From Paratrimastix pyriformis (Eukaryota > Preaxostyla > Paratrimastigidae): 64,000 bases of DNA. Every line of letters starts with the position of its first letter. Position 1 is the first letter of the stretch. Both the position numbers and the translations under genes were made by a program. Where the stretch lies: contig JAPMOS010000141.1 of NCBI GenBank assembly GCA_027972325.1, positions 1 through 64,000 of the forward strand, given 5' to 3'. Shown here in pieces: positions 11,232 to 20,207 of this stretch. A model generated the notes under the pieces. The model ran no database searches. It was not told the DNA's origin and saw only the letters and a program-made list of their open reading frames with translations.

Positions 11232-11927
11232 GCCTTCCCCCCTTATGCTTCTGCCGCCCCTTCTTGTGATTTTCCTCTTCCCTTCTTTTTGGCGTTTGGG
11301 AGCAATATTTTCGGGGCCGAGATCCCCCCGCCGGGGGTGACGGACCTCGCGTTTTGTGAACCAACACGGCGGGAACTCGGGAGAGGAGCGGCAGTACGAG
11401 AGGGGAGTGCGTGGGTGTGGGCGTTCATGCCTCGCCGCGTTGGCGGCACGTGCTATCGGTGGTTGCGAAGACACCCTCTCCTCCCCTCCCTTCCCCCCCC
11501 CCCCCCCCCCCCCCCGCCACCGCCACCACCACCACCCCACCGCCACCGCCACCACCCCACCGCCACCGCCACCACCCCACCGCCACCGCCACCGCCACCG
11601 CCACCCACCGCGCCACCCACCGCCCACCGCCACCGCCCACCGCCACCGCCCACCGCCACCGCCCACCGCCACCGCCCACCGCCACCGCCACTGCCACCCT
11701 CCTCCCGCCAGGCTTGGGCAGTATTTTGGCGCTATGCTGGTTTGACCCCGTTCCGTGCTGTACACTGTTGGTCCACGAGGGGGGAGGGGGTCGAAAGCGA
11801 CACAGCACAGCTCCATCTTCCCAAAGGGCCAACCCAAACAAGGGATGGATGGAGTCCCAAAATGCGGGGTCTCCGAAAAAACTCACAAAAAACTACAAGC
11901 CCCAAAAAGATTCCGATGGAGAGGAGG
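11232..11927. other. Convergent intergenic region with poly-C and CGCCAC repeat
   Basis: This lies between the 3' ends of the VPS55 (+) and GOLGA7-like (-) genes. It holds a run of C (11486-11514) continuing into a CCACCG hexanucleotide array to about 11696. The open frames here are repeat artefacts and no gene is recognised. Confidence 0.55.
11486..11696. repeat. Poly-C followed by (CCACCG)n array
   Basis: About 28 C followed by roughly 180 bp of CGCCAC/CCACCG units with small variants, entirely between genes. Confidence 0.95.
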
Positions 11928-12824
11928 TTACAGGGTCTGAGGGGGTGTGTAGGTGGGCATCAGCACAGCCGGGTTGTACGAAGGGGCCGACGGCTCCTTT
12001 GGCAGAGGCTCGAAGGTGGCCATAGGCAGCTGGGGGGCCTGGGTGCCCATCATGGGCATGGGCATGGGCATCCCCATGGGCGGTGCCGCCACCGCCACCG
12101 AGACATCCATGACGGGCTGGGCCTGGAACCCGGGCGCCACCATGCCCGTCGGCACGACTGTCAGCCCTTTGGCGGCCATCACGGTCGCGCATTGTCGCTG
12201 GGGCGCGAAGGATGACACACGACGGGAAAAAATGGTGAGGGCAAGCTGGCGCCAGAGGGGGATGACGGAGGAGAGGAGGGAGAGGAACGAACCGCGCGCG
12301 CTTCCTCGCTGGCCGAGATTTCGATCCATGTCGGCGCGTTGGAGTTGTAGTGGTTGGGAGTGTTGGCGTCACGGAGTCGAAGTTGAATCCCACGAGACGA
12401 AAGCTCATCGCTCTTTCGTCGCACCGCCATCCCAAGGAGCTTTCGGGCCTGGAAGGGATCAGAGAGTCGGAAACATGTGACTCAAACGTGACTCAAACCT
12501 TGACAAATTGGTGAATGCCCATAAACATCGGGATACCACACGTGCAGATGCAAAAGACCGAGCTGACCACAAAACACTGAACAGAAATCTTGGGGATGAA
12601 AAATTGAGAGCTCAAAAACGGACAGAGATGTTGGGCCAAGCAGCGACAATCACGTCATTGAAACTTTGAATCATATTTTGAAACTCGCGCTCTTCAAAGA
12701 GCCCGCGCAGCTCGATAGGAAATTGATCGTCAAATCGAGGGGTGCATTCTTGCCTCATTGGAATCGCTACAACAGTTGAGGGAGATGGCATCATCAGAGC
12801 AGCGCGCATCATCTCGGGGTTCAT
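11928..12824 (-). CDS. GOLGA7/ERF4-like protein (palmitoyltransferase accessory subunit)
   Basis: The Golgin A7/Erf4 family partners DHHC palmitoyltransferases (Ras palmitoylation) at the ER/Golgi. Exon 1 (from 12824) gives MNPEMMRAALMMPSPSTVV, then the family-like core CTPRFDDQFPIELRGLFEER and FQNMIQSFNDVIVAAWPN, comparable to the FPxELxxxIxxxxFxxxIxxxN pattern. Exon 2 (about 12490-12600) has the hydrophobic, Cys-rich CFVVSSVFCICTCGIPMFMG, where GOLGA7 has its CLACLTAYTIFLC segment. Exon 3 (about 12310-12450) gives QARKLLGMAVRRKSDEL, GIQLRLRD and APTWIEIS, matching the conserved 'N...L...G...LR...W.EI' end. The last exon adds a Met/Pro/Ala-rich tail ending PTYTPPQTL. The family call rests on pattern order, so confidence is moderate. 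Confidence 0.55.
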
Positions 12825-13190
12825 TGCTGGAGGTGAGAAGAAAAAACGGTGCGGCAGTGGCCGGGGAAATTGCCGAGTTGCCGGTGAAAGGGGTGCTTCA
12901 ACATAAAGAGGAGAGGATGATCCAGGTGGCCCGCTTGTCGAAGAGAGTGCGAAGTAGTATGGACCGAAGGGGCGAAACTGCAGCGAACAACTTGTCGGGA
13001 TCCATTATAGAAAAAAGTGGGGGGAGAGGCTTGAGGTTGAAAGGGGAAAATCGGGCCAGGCTCAAACAATGGTCGCCTATGGGAGCGGGACCACCCTGGG
13101 CACAGGCTACGAGCGCGAATGAAGAAAATCAATTTAACCGGCGGGGGTCATTAGAGACACGGCGTTAGTCGTCACTCCAATCTTCAAGCG
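12825..13190. other. Divergent intergenic region
   Basis: 366 bp between the opposed starts of the GOLGA7-like (-) and small coiled-coil (+) genes. No gene, RNA or clear promoter motif is recognised. Confidence 0.4.
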
Positions 13191-13863
13191 ATGTCCCTTT
13201 CCCGCACTCCCATGTACAACGCTGCCGCTTCGAGTTTGTGATTCTCCTTCCTCTCTTCAATTTGTTCTCGTTTTTTTAGTGGCTCGCGAAGGTGCCATGG
13301 GCAACCTGCTTCATCACCAAATGGAGGAATTGGAACGCGAAAAGCGTGACCTCACCTCCGAAAATGGGCGTCTCACTAAACGCATCAGTATGCTCAGGGC
13401 AGAGCGTGCCGAGCTTGAGCAGCATTTTCACGAGCAATCAAACTCTCTCCAGGTCCCCTTCTGGAGCAGCCCATGTCTTAATCTTTTCGTCGCCTGTAGG
13501 ACCTGATTCGTCTCAGTGAGACAAAAATCTCCGAGTGCGGTCTGCGTCATCCTCTCCGAATCAATTTTGTTCATCGTTTTTTCCGCAGAACATGTGCACA
13601 AGTACGACCTTAAGGTGATTGAGATTCTCAAGGCCCGCCTGACCGAGGCTGGGATCGACCCTACACCCCTCATCCCGGTCATGGATCCATTTGTGGCCCC
13701 TGCTATGCCTGCCCGACCCCCGCCACCAGCTGCCCCGGTCACCACCCCCAACACGTTCGTCTTTGAAGCGCCCGAGGATGGCTACATCCCCCCCGAGGTT
13801 CCTGCCGCCCCGCAGGCCGCAGCCCCGCAGGCCGCCGCCACGCAGCCAGCACCCCAGGCATGA
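13191..13863 (+). CDS. Small coiled-coil protein with Pro/Ala tail
   Basis: About 175 residues, family not recognised. The spliced frame starts MSLSRTPMYNAAAS (ATG at 13191). A 46-bp intron (13234-13279, GTTTGT...TTTAG) leads to MAREGAMGNLLHHQMEELER, then a long coiled coil (LTSENGRLTKRISMLRAERA). A second intron near 13454-13500 leads to DLIRLSETKISE. A third (GTGCGG...CGCAG, about 13545-13590) leads to HVHKYDLKVIEILKARLTEA. The C-terminus is proline/alanine-rich with a short QAAAPQAAATQPAPQA repeat. All three joins keep frame. It could be a cytoskeletal or centrosomal adaptor, but nothing specific is seen. Confidence 0.6.
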
Positions 13864-14546
13864 ACGTGTAATGAATCTCCGTTGTCCACCCACCCACCCC
13901 CCTCCTTTCATTTCTTGCCTTCGTCCTCCCCTTTGTCGTGTTATTTCGCTCCGCCCGCCTCCCCGCCACTCGTCCCGGGCCACCGGAAGGGCGGGGGGAC
14001 GTGCGGCTTGTCTTCGCCAAGATTCGCCCTGATCACCTCGCGTGTTACCCCGCGTGTTACCCCGCCCTGGTGGGACCCCCCCCCCCGACCCCACCGACCC
14101 CACCGCCCCCATCACCCCAGAAATCACTGTCTCCAAAAGGTCGGCGGGTGGAGGGGGCATGGCGGCGTATTCCGAGGGCGGGCCAAGGGCAGGACGGGAG
14201 GCAGGGGCCCCCAAAGCAAAGAGCGAGTCGGTCGCACTGCGGGGCGGGGCGGGGCGGGGCGGGGCGGGGCGCGGCTGTGTGTGGGCCGCATCCCTTCCCC
14301 ACCCGCACCACTGGGCATGCATCTTGAAAAAGGGGGGGCCCCGCACCCGCCCGCGCACCATGGGATGGGGGGAATATTCACGCGGGGAATGGGGGGAGGA
14401 GGAGTGGGGGGGCGGTCTGTGCCTGTGGGGGAAGAGCGGCCCGTGGCTTTGGAGAGCGGGCTGGCTGGTGGGGGGCGTTGGGCGGGTGGCCGATGGGATG
14501 ATGAGCCGATCGATGGGTGGAGGAGGCTGGGGGGAGGTGGGCCCGC
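13864..14546. other. Convergent intergenic region
   Basis: 680 bp between the 3' ends of the coiled-coil gene (+) and DRG1 (-). It contains short GGGGC repeats near 14241-14272 and G-rich sequence. No gene is recognised. Confidence 0.45.
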
Positions 14547-17299
14547 TCAGTTGTTCTTGACGATCTGCACGACGTCCTCGTCGCAGAGGACGTGCTCCCG
14601 GCCCACCCGCTGCGGGTTGAACTTGACCGAGCTCCCCCTGGTCAGAGCCACCGCACACACACACACAAAACACACACACCAAACACCAGGGGCGCAAAGG
14701 AGATGATGATGATGATGATGATGGGGGACGGGGGGGCACGACGACAGGGCGCAAGGGGATCTGGGAAGGGATCAGCTGAATGGATTAAGGTGCGTCCCTC
14801 ATGGGTAACCATCGGGGCAACCGAGAGAAGTGTTGCATCAGGAGTTCCCAGATCCGGCCCCCCCAAAAACAGAGACACCAACACCCAGGGTCATAGCCAC
14901 CATCATCCAGGGTCAGAGCAGAGCAGTTAGAGCCACCAATATCCAGGGTCATAGCCACCAATATCCAGGGTCATAAGCCACCAACACCCAGGGTCATAGC
15001 CACATAGCCACCAACATCCAGAGTCAGAGCCACCACCACCCAGGGTCATAGCCACAGCGGGCAGCTGCCACGGACCACACCATGGCGTACTTGAAGTTCT
15101 TCATGATCTGCCTGTGGATGCGGTTGCAGAAGTTCTCCATGGTGGGGTTGGTGGCGCTCATGATGACGGGCGCGTTGTAGTCGGGGATGGCCCCTGGGGG
15201 CTTGGTGTAACTGGTGGGCGGGTGGGCGGGTGGGCGGTCGGGGACGGGCAGGCAAGCACAAGGTGGGTGGGTGAGTGGGTGAGTGGGGGTGGCGGCTTGG
15301 TGCATCAGACGTAGAGCATCGGGTTGTATTACATGCGGATGAGCGCGGCAACCAGGGGGCGGGCAGGAGCGGGGCGGGGGATCGGGGCGGGGGATCGGGG
15401 CGGGGGATCGGGGCGGGGGATCGGGGCGGGGGCGGGGGATCGGGGCGGGGGCGGGGGCGGGGGCGGGGGCGGGGGGCGGGGGCGGGGGCGGGGGCGGGGC
15501 GGGGGCGGGGGCGGGGGCGGGGGCGGGGGCGGGGGCGGGGGCGGGGCGGGGGCGGGGGCGGGGGCGGGGGCGGGGGCGGGGCGCAGACATGCGGATGAGG
15601 TTGAGGTATGTCCACATCTTCTCGAGCAGCTCGTCCAGGTTCCACCGCAGGTGGGCCGAGACGGGCACGTAGTGGGGCACCCGCTCCAGCAGGTCCAGAT
15701 GCTCAATGGTGATCTGGGCAGGGCAGGGCAGGGACGGGGGGAAGCAAGGACGTGAGCGCCATGGATGGGCAGGTCCAGATGCTCAATGGTGATCTGGGGG
15801 TGCCAGGGGAGCAAGGACGTGAGCGCCATGGATGGGCGGGATGGTGGGGTGGGATGGATGGGCAGGTCCAGCTGCTCAGTGGTGATCGGGGCAGGGGCGG
15901 GGTGTGTGCATCTGGGGCAGGGTGGGGCGGGGCGAGCCAGGGGAGGCAAACGGCGATGGCGAGTGTGCGGTGTGCGCGGTGTGCGGTGTGCGAGTATGGT
16001 GGGGGTGTGGGTGGGGGGAACGGAGACGGGGGTGGAGGAGGAGACTGAGGAGATGGAGACCTGGTCGATCTTATTGAGGACGTCGATGCAGGGGATGCGT
16101 GCAGTGTGGGGGTGTGGGGGTGTGGTGTCGGCATGGGGTGATGGAGGCGGACCTGGTCGATCTTGTTGAGGACGTAGATGCAGGGGATGTAGACCCGGTT
16201 GCCCTCGACGACATCGATGAGCTCGTCCGCCGTGGCGTCGCAGTGCAGGATGACGTCCGCGTTGCGGATGCGGTACTCGGCCAGGATGGCCTTGATCGTG
16301 TCCTCGTCCATCCGCGTCTGGGGGGCCAGAGGGGCAGCGGGGGGGCGGATGAGGGGGTGGGATGAGTGTGGGCCAGGACAGAGCAGGAAGAGGGTGGAAT
16401 CGGGACAACCAAAAAGCGAGTGTCCGTCTGTGTGCCATACAGAGGGGGTACAGTGCTTCCCCCTCCGGATGGATCTCACCGGGGGGGTGAGGCAGACCTG
16501 GGCGACGGTGGTGGTGACGCTGACGCCGCCCTTCTCCTTCTTGCGGATGGTGATCGTTGGCGGCTTCTTGTTCAGCCGGATCCCGAAGCCCTCGAGTTCC
16601 TTCTCGATCAGCCGCTTGTGGGTCAGCGGGGCCAACGCATCCAGGGTGATTAAGATAAGCGAGCATGTCCGGGCGCAGGAAATAACTTGGCGACCACGAC
16701 CCTTGCCATCCTTGGCACCCTGTTGACGTGGAGGTGAGGAAAGACGAACGCCGCGGTGGTGCGGACCTCAATGATACCGGGCATGTCCAGCAGTTGAATC
16801 TTGGCACCCTTGTATTGAATGACACCAGGAATGCAAGTAAGTGTAGTGAATTCGTACGCAGCAACAGCCGAATAAGTGTTGGTGAGCTAATACAGGGGAG
16901 ATGACCAGATGTGATGTGATGAGGCGAGAACCAACAGACCACATTCAGAAGGGTGGACTTCCCCACAGAAGGGAACCCAATAAGACCAACGCGAGCATCA
17001 CCGGATTTGGTCACATCGAAACCATCCCCACCACTGCTGGCACCACTGCGCCCACCCGGGGGATTGATCAGCTCTTGGCGATATTTGGCCTACCAGGGAC
17101 GTTAGTCCCGGTGTCCCGCACCCGCCTTCAAAACCAGACCAGCTTAGCTTTCAAGATACCCAGATGAAAGTTGGTGGCCTTGTTTTTCTGGGTGCGGGCC
17201 ATCTGAAGTGGGAGGAACCATGATCTGTGCAAAGCCCGCAAGGTAAAAGAACAACCCGACCTCATCTTCGATTTCCTTGATCTTCTGGATGATCGACAT
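14547..17299 (-). CDS. DRG1: DRG-family GTPase (developmentally regulated GTP-binding protein)
   Basis: Ribosome-associated translational GTPase of the OBG/DRG class. Exon 1 (from 17299) encodes [13 protein letters not shown]. After a 58-bp intron (17203-17260) comes [20 protein letters not shown], the DRG signature. Then comes a Gly-rich linker and the G domain: P-loop [29 protein letters not shown], Walker B/G3 [32 protein letters not shown], and G4 NKID within [18 protein letters not shown]. Further exons give [20 protein letters not shown] and the TGS domain ([20 protein letters not shown]), ending [13 protein letters not shown] and [10 protein letters not shown]. It resembles DRG1 more than DRG2 ([27 protein letters not shown]). 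At least eight introns are present. Several are swollen by repeats and hold duplicated exon edges. Confidence 0.93.
14875..15060. repeat. Minisatellite of GCCACCAACATCCAGGGTCATA units in a DRG1 intron
   Basis: About seven imperfect units of roughly 20-24 bp built from AGCCACCA and CCAGGGTCA. The last unit runs into the TGS exon, so the repeat includes exon-edge sequence. Confidence 0.8.
15355..15590. repeat. GGGGCG hexanucleotide array in a DRG1 intron
   Basis: About 235 bp of GGGGCG with GGGGATCGGGGC variants at the left end. On the sense strand it is CCCCGC, a strongly biased pre-acceptor tract. Confidence 0.95.
15690..15890. repeat. Three copies of a DRG1 exon edge inside its intron
   Basis: The exon boundary carrying CAGGTCCAGATGCTCAATGG (15690-) recurs at about 15771 and, mutated, at about 15863. 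A shared spacer (GAGCGCCATGGATGGG) lies between copies, giving a unit of about 80 bp. Only the first copy continues into the rest of the exon. Confidence 0.85.
16062..16193. repeat. Duplicated [13 protein letters not shown] exon edge in a DRG1 intron
   Basis: The stretch at 16158-16193 encodes part of the GTPase G4 motif. It is copied at 16062-16097 with two substitutions, inside the following intron. Confidence 0.85.
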
Positions 17300-17429
17300 C
17301 GTGCAAGATGGGAAACGCTCTGTTGTGTAGGCAAGTCCTGATCCCCGGAGAAGCCGACTAGATTTACAATTTAGTCTGCCTGTGCGGCCCAATCCTCGTT
17401 GATCGACCTGTCGGATGTGATCCCATAGG
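17300..17429. promoter_or_regulatory. Divergent promoter, DRG1 / D-glutamate cyclase-like gene
   Basis: 130 bp between opposed start codons. It is less GC-rich than the coding flanks. No named motif is recognised. Confidence 0.3.
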
Positions 17430-18706
17430 ATGTCTGTCTATGATAGGCTATTGAAAGTTGTGCAAAAAGACCCCGGAAACCGCGGGATCACAGGGACTTT
17501 TGATATTTCGGGGGAGGACGTTGTCCGATTCGCTCGGGCGATCATGTCATCTGACCATGTTGTTATTGCAACGGGATTTTTCATTACCGGTGCGAATGCT
17601 CCCGAAACAGACGGTCCGGTGTGTCTCATTCTGTGTCGTCATAACTGTCTTCCAGGGCCCCTGGGTTCATTGGCTCTTTGTGACGCTCTTCAGCGCCTGG
17701 GCAAGAGTGTTACTATTTTAACGGATGCCAACGATGCTCCGCTCCTCACAAAGTGTTGTGCGTCATACCCCGGGGGGGTTGTGACCGTCGACACTCTCCC
17801 CGTGTTGCCCCATTCTGCCAACCCGGCCCTGCTCACGACCCTGGAACGCCAAACGGCACGTAATTACTTGCTGCAGCTGTATGAGCGGAAGTGTGGCAGT
17901 TCTGGGAAGCGGCTCTTCTTGCTGGGCCTGGAGCGGCTCGGCCGGACGTCTGTTGATCCGTCCCCATCATCTCACCGACGACTTGGGATTCGCCGGTCTG
18001 CAGGGCGGTCGGCAACCACTGCAACATGCGTGGAGTGGAGATCTCCGAACTGAGCGGGGGCCCCGCGATCGACGCCGTGTTCCGCTACGCCCACGCCGCC
18101 TGGGAGGATGCCGACCATGAGGCCCTGGGGGGCCGCCTCGATGCAGACGACGAGACCACCAAGCGCCTCTTCGGCGAGGTGGCCACGGGTGGGATCGGGG
18201 ACGGGGGCAACGAACTGGGCATGGTCTGCCTCCCCCCGGGTCTCAACGTCCCATCCCCCTTTTCTTCAGGGGCGCTACCATGACATCATTGTGGGTCATG
18301 TGCCCAATGGCGCCCTGCTGGCCACTACGACACGCACAGCCCATGTGATTGCCTGCGGTGTTTCCAACTGGGGTGGGTACCTCCTGGCCGATGTCATGGC
18401 CCTGTTGGCCAGGGATGCGGCCTTAGCAGTGCGGCCCCAGGCACAGCGCGACCTCCTTGCGAAGATCGTTGGGTCTGTTCCCGCCCCTGCAGGACTGCCT
18501 CCGGAGTGCATTGGGTATGGTTGTTGCGGATTTCGAAATCGATCTTCCTTTCGTTTCTCTGGGGTCGCAGGTGGGGGGCAGTCGATGGAGTCACAAAACA
18601 GAATGCTCCTTCGATCGACGGGATGCCGTTCGAGACGGTTCATCAACAATTGATCCAGGAGATGGAAGGCATTGTGACGAGCGAGCTGATCCCGCAGAAT
18701 AATTAA
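17430..18706 (+). CDS. D-glutamate cyclase-like protein (DUF4392)
   Basis: Matches the D-glutamate cyclase domain of DGLUCY (C14orf159), which converts D-glutamate to 5-oxo-D-proline. N-terminus MSVYDRLLKVVQKDPGNRGI (ATG at 17430), then VVIATGFFITGANAPETDG. An intron (GTCCGG...TTCCAG) leads to GPLGSLALCDALQRLGKSVT and ILTDANDAPLL. Later exons carry ELSGGPAIDAVFRYAHAAWE, the diagnostic TGGIGDGGNELGM, then NGALLATTTRTAHVIACGVS with SNWGGYLL and the C-terminal DGMPFETVHQQLIQEMEGIV. Only the cyclase domain is present; the N-terminal DUF1445 hydratase-like half found in animal mitochondrial proteins is absent. About six introns. The gene sits head to head with DRG1. Whether it is vertical or acquired from bacteria cannot be told from sequence alone. 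Confidence 0.82.
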
Positions 18707-18789
18707 AGTTCCTGTCAAAGTTTGACATTTCATGAGACCCACAGTCCCGTGGGGCATCACACAGTTTCCGAATCGCTGATTCGAACACA

Positions 18790-19350
18790 ATGAGCAGTTG
18801 GATTTCCCCAAATTTCACTTTCGAGTCCGCTGGTTTTGCCTCTTTGGGTGGTGCCATGCTTGGCATCGCCGTTGCCGCTCTTCTCTTCTTCAACGGGAAG
18901 CTCGCGGGCATTAGTGGGATTGTTTCCGGGATTTTGATCCCCGGCCGGAAGGCAATTACCGCTCCTTCGGGAGAGAAGAAGGAGGTTATTGATTGGTTCG
19001 ATGTCGCATGGCGCGCCGTTTTCATGTTTGGCCTCATCTTGGCCGGGTTTATCATGCGCTGGGGCTTCCCTGCCTTTTCTGTTCCCCGGCTGGTCCAATT
19101 CCCCACTTCTGGGGTCCCTCTTTGGAGGATGATTTTGGGTCTGTCCCTTCCGTTTCCCCCATCGAATATGAAGTTATTGCTTTTGTCTCCAGCTGGCGTT
19201 CTGGTTGGCTTTGGTGTGAAGCTGGGGAACGGCTGCACCTCAGGACACGGCATTTGTGGCATCTCTCGGCTTTCCAAGCGCTCGTTTGTCGCCACGGGCC
19301 TCTTCATGCTCTTCGGCATGATCAGCACCTTGATTTTCTACAACCTTTAA
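18790..19350 (+). CDS. YeeE/YedE-family sulfur transporter, part 1
   Basis: Membrane protein of about 168 residues of the YeeE/YedE family, whose bacterial members import thiosulfate or other sulfur compounds. Hydrophobic segments are FASLGGAMLGIAVAALLFFN, LAGISGIVSGILI, AVFMFGLILAGFIMRWGFPA, then after the intron GVLVGFGVKLGNGCTSGHGI and FVATGLFMLFGMISTLIF. The signature GxxLGxGCTSGHGxCG is intact, including the conserved cysteine. A 54-bp intron (19139-19192, GTCTGT...CTCCAG) joins MIL to AGVLVGFG exactly where bacterial proteins are continuous. The second half of the transporter is the convergent gene 200 bp downstream. The family is chiefly bacterial, so acquisition followed by intron gain is inferred. 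Confidence 0.88.
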   Translation: MSSWISPNFTFESAGFASLGGAMLGIAVAALLFFNGKLAGISGIVSGILIPGRKAITAPSGEKKEVIDWFDVAWRAVFMFGLILAGFIMRWGFPAFSVPRLVQFPTSGVPLWRMILGLSLPFPPSNMKLLLLSPAGVLVGFGVKLGNGCTSGHGICGISRLSKRSFVATGLFMLFGMISTLIFYNL

Positions 19351-19549
19351 AGTCCCTGATTGTAACGGCATTTCTCTTGGCTTATTTCGAGGGGAGAAGA
19401 GATCGTGTTTTGTATCTTGCTTTGGAGAGGGAAGGGGGAGCGACGCGAAATTAAAACGTCCGAAGAGAAACAACAACGGATTACCTACCGACAACTCAGC
19501 CGCAAAGAGAAAAGAGGCCTGGCCCGTCAGGCTGTACAGGACGATGTGG

Positions 19550-20163
19550 TCACGGGGCCTGCTTCTTGGCAAGGAAGGCGCGAGTCCGGTCGAAGAACTT
19601 CCAGAGGTACATGCCCCCGATCAGGGAGGCGATCCACACCAGGATCGGTTGGGCGTTGATCCCGGCAATGTTGACAAAGCCGGGCGCCGGGCAAATCCCA
19701 CCAACGCCCCACCCTGCCACGAATCAGCTGGAGAGCTCGAACGGGGGTTGGGGACAGACCGATACCAAAAATGATGGGGCCGACAACGACCTCCCAGTCG
19801 AGACTGGTCTTCTTGGGGAGACCCATCGGGAACCCCAGACGGGATTTCGGCTAATGTACGAACAGGAGACGACCGTGAGAAAAAAGCAAGCCGGAACAAA
19901 ACCATTTTCAGGATCACGAGCTGGAAGAGCGGGAGACAAACGGCAATTGCTCCTCCCATCACAAACATAAGAGTCGGGTCCCACTTCCCGCGGGAGAAGA
20001 TCGAGAGGAATGCGAGAACGCGTTGGGGGTTCACCATTTCACTGATCACCATCCCTGCCCCAAATGTGATCCCACAAAAGAAGGCGATCCCCAAAGAAAT
20101 AAATCTGTTGGTGGAACTGGTCTGCATCGGAGAAGACGGAGCGTGAGGCGGCGATGCGATCAT
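19550..20163 (-). CDS. YeeE/YedE-family sulfur transporter, part 2 (DUF6691 type)
   Basis: Second half of the two-part YeeE/YedE transporter found as adjacent small genes in bacteria. It reads MQTSSTNRFISLGIAFFCGI (start at 20163 or this inner Met), then TFGAGMVISEMVNPQRVLAF, the family motif GMxxPxxVxxFL, then KWDPTLMFVMGGAIAVCLPL. Introns follow. Downstream exons give WEVVVGPIIFGIG and GVGGICPAPGFVNIAG (the conserved GxCPGP-like motif, here GICPAPG) and end LIGGMYLWKFFDRTRAFLAK. About 140 residues after splicing. One intron starts GTCTGTCC. It is convergent with part 1 and divergent from the reductase-rhodanese gene, with only 44 bp between start codons. The two transporter halves are therefore not in one transcript, yet they are neighbours as in bacterial operons. 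Confidence 0.85.
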
Positions 20164-20207
20164 TTCGAATCTGTGGGAATCACCTTCGAGTTATATTCGC
20201 GTTTTTG
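20164..20207. promoter_or_regulatory. 44-bp divergent promoter between sulfur genes
   Basis: The only sequence between the ATG of the YeeE/YedE part-2 gene (-) and the ATG of the reductase-rhodanese gene (+). It includes a local AT-rich stretch (GTTATATTCGCG). Shared control of the two genes is inferred from the spacing alone. Confidence 0.35.

Noticed and set aside
15355-15590. GGGGCG array as a CpG-island promoter or G-quadruplex regulator
   Set aside because: It lies inside a DRG1 intron between two clear exons. Any structural role would be speculative, and the array behaves like the other intron satellites.
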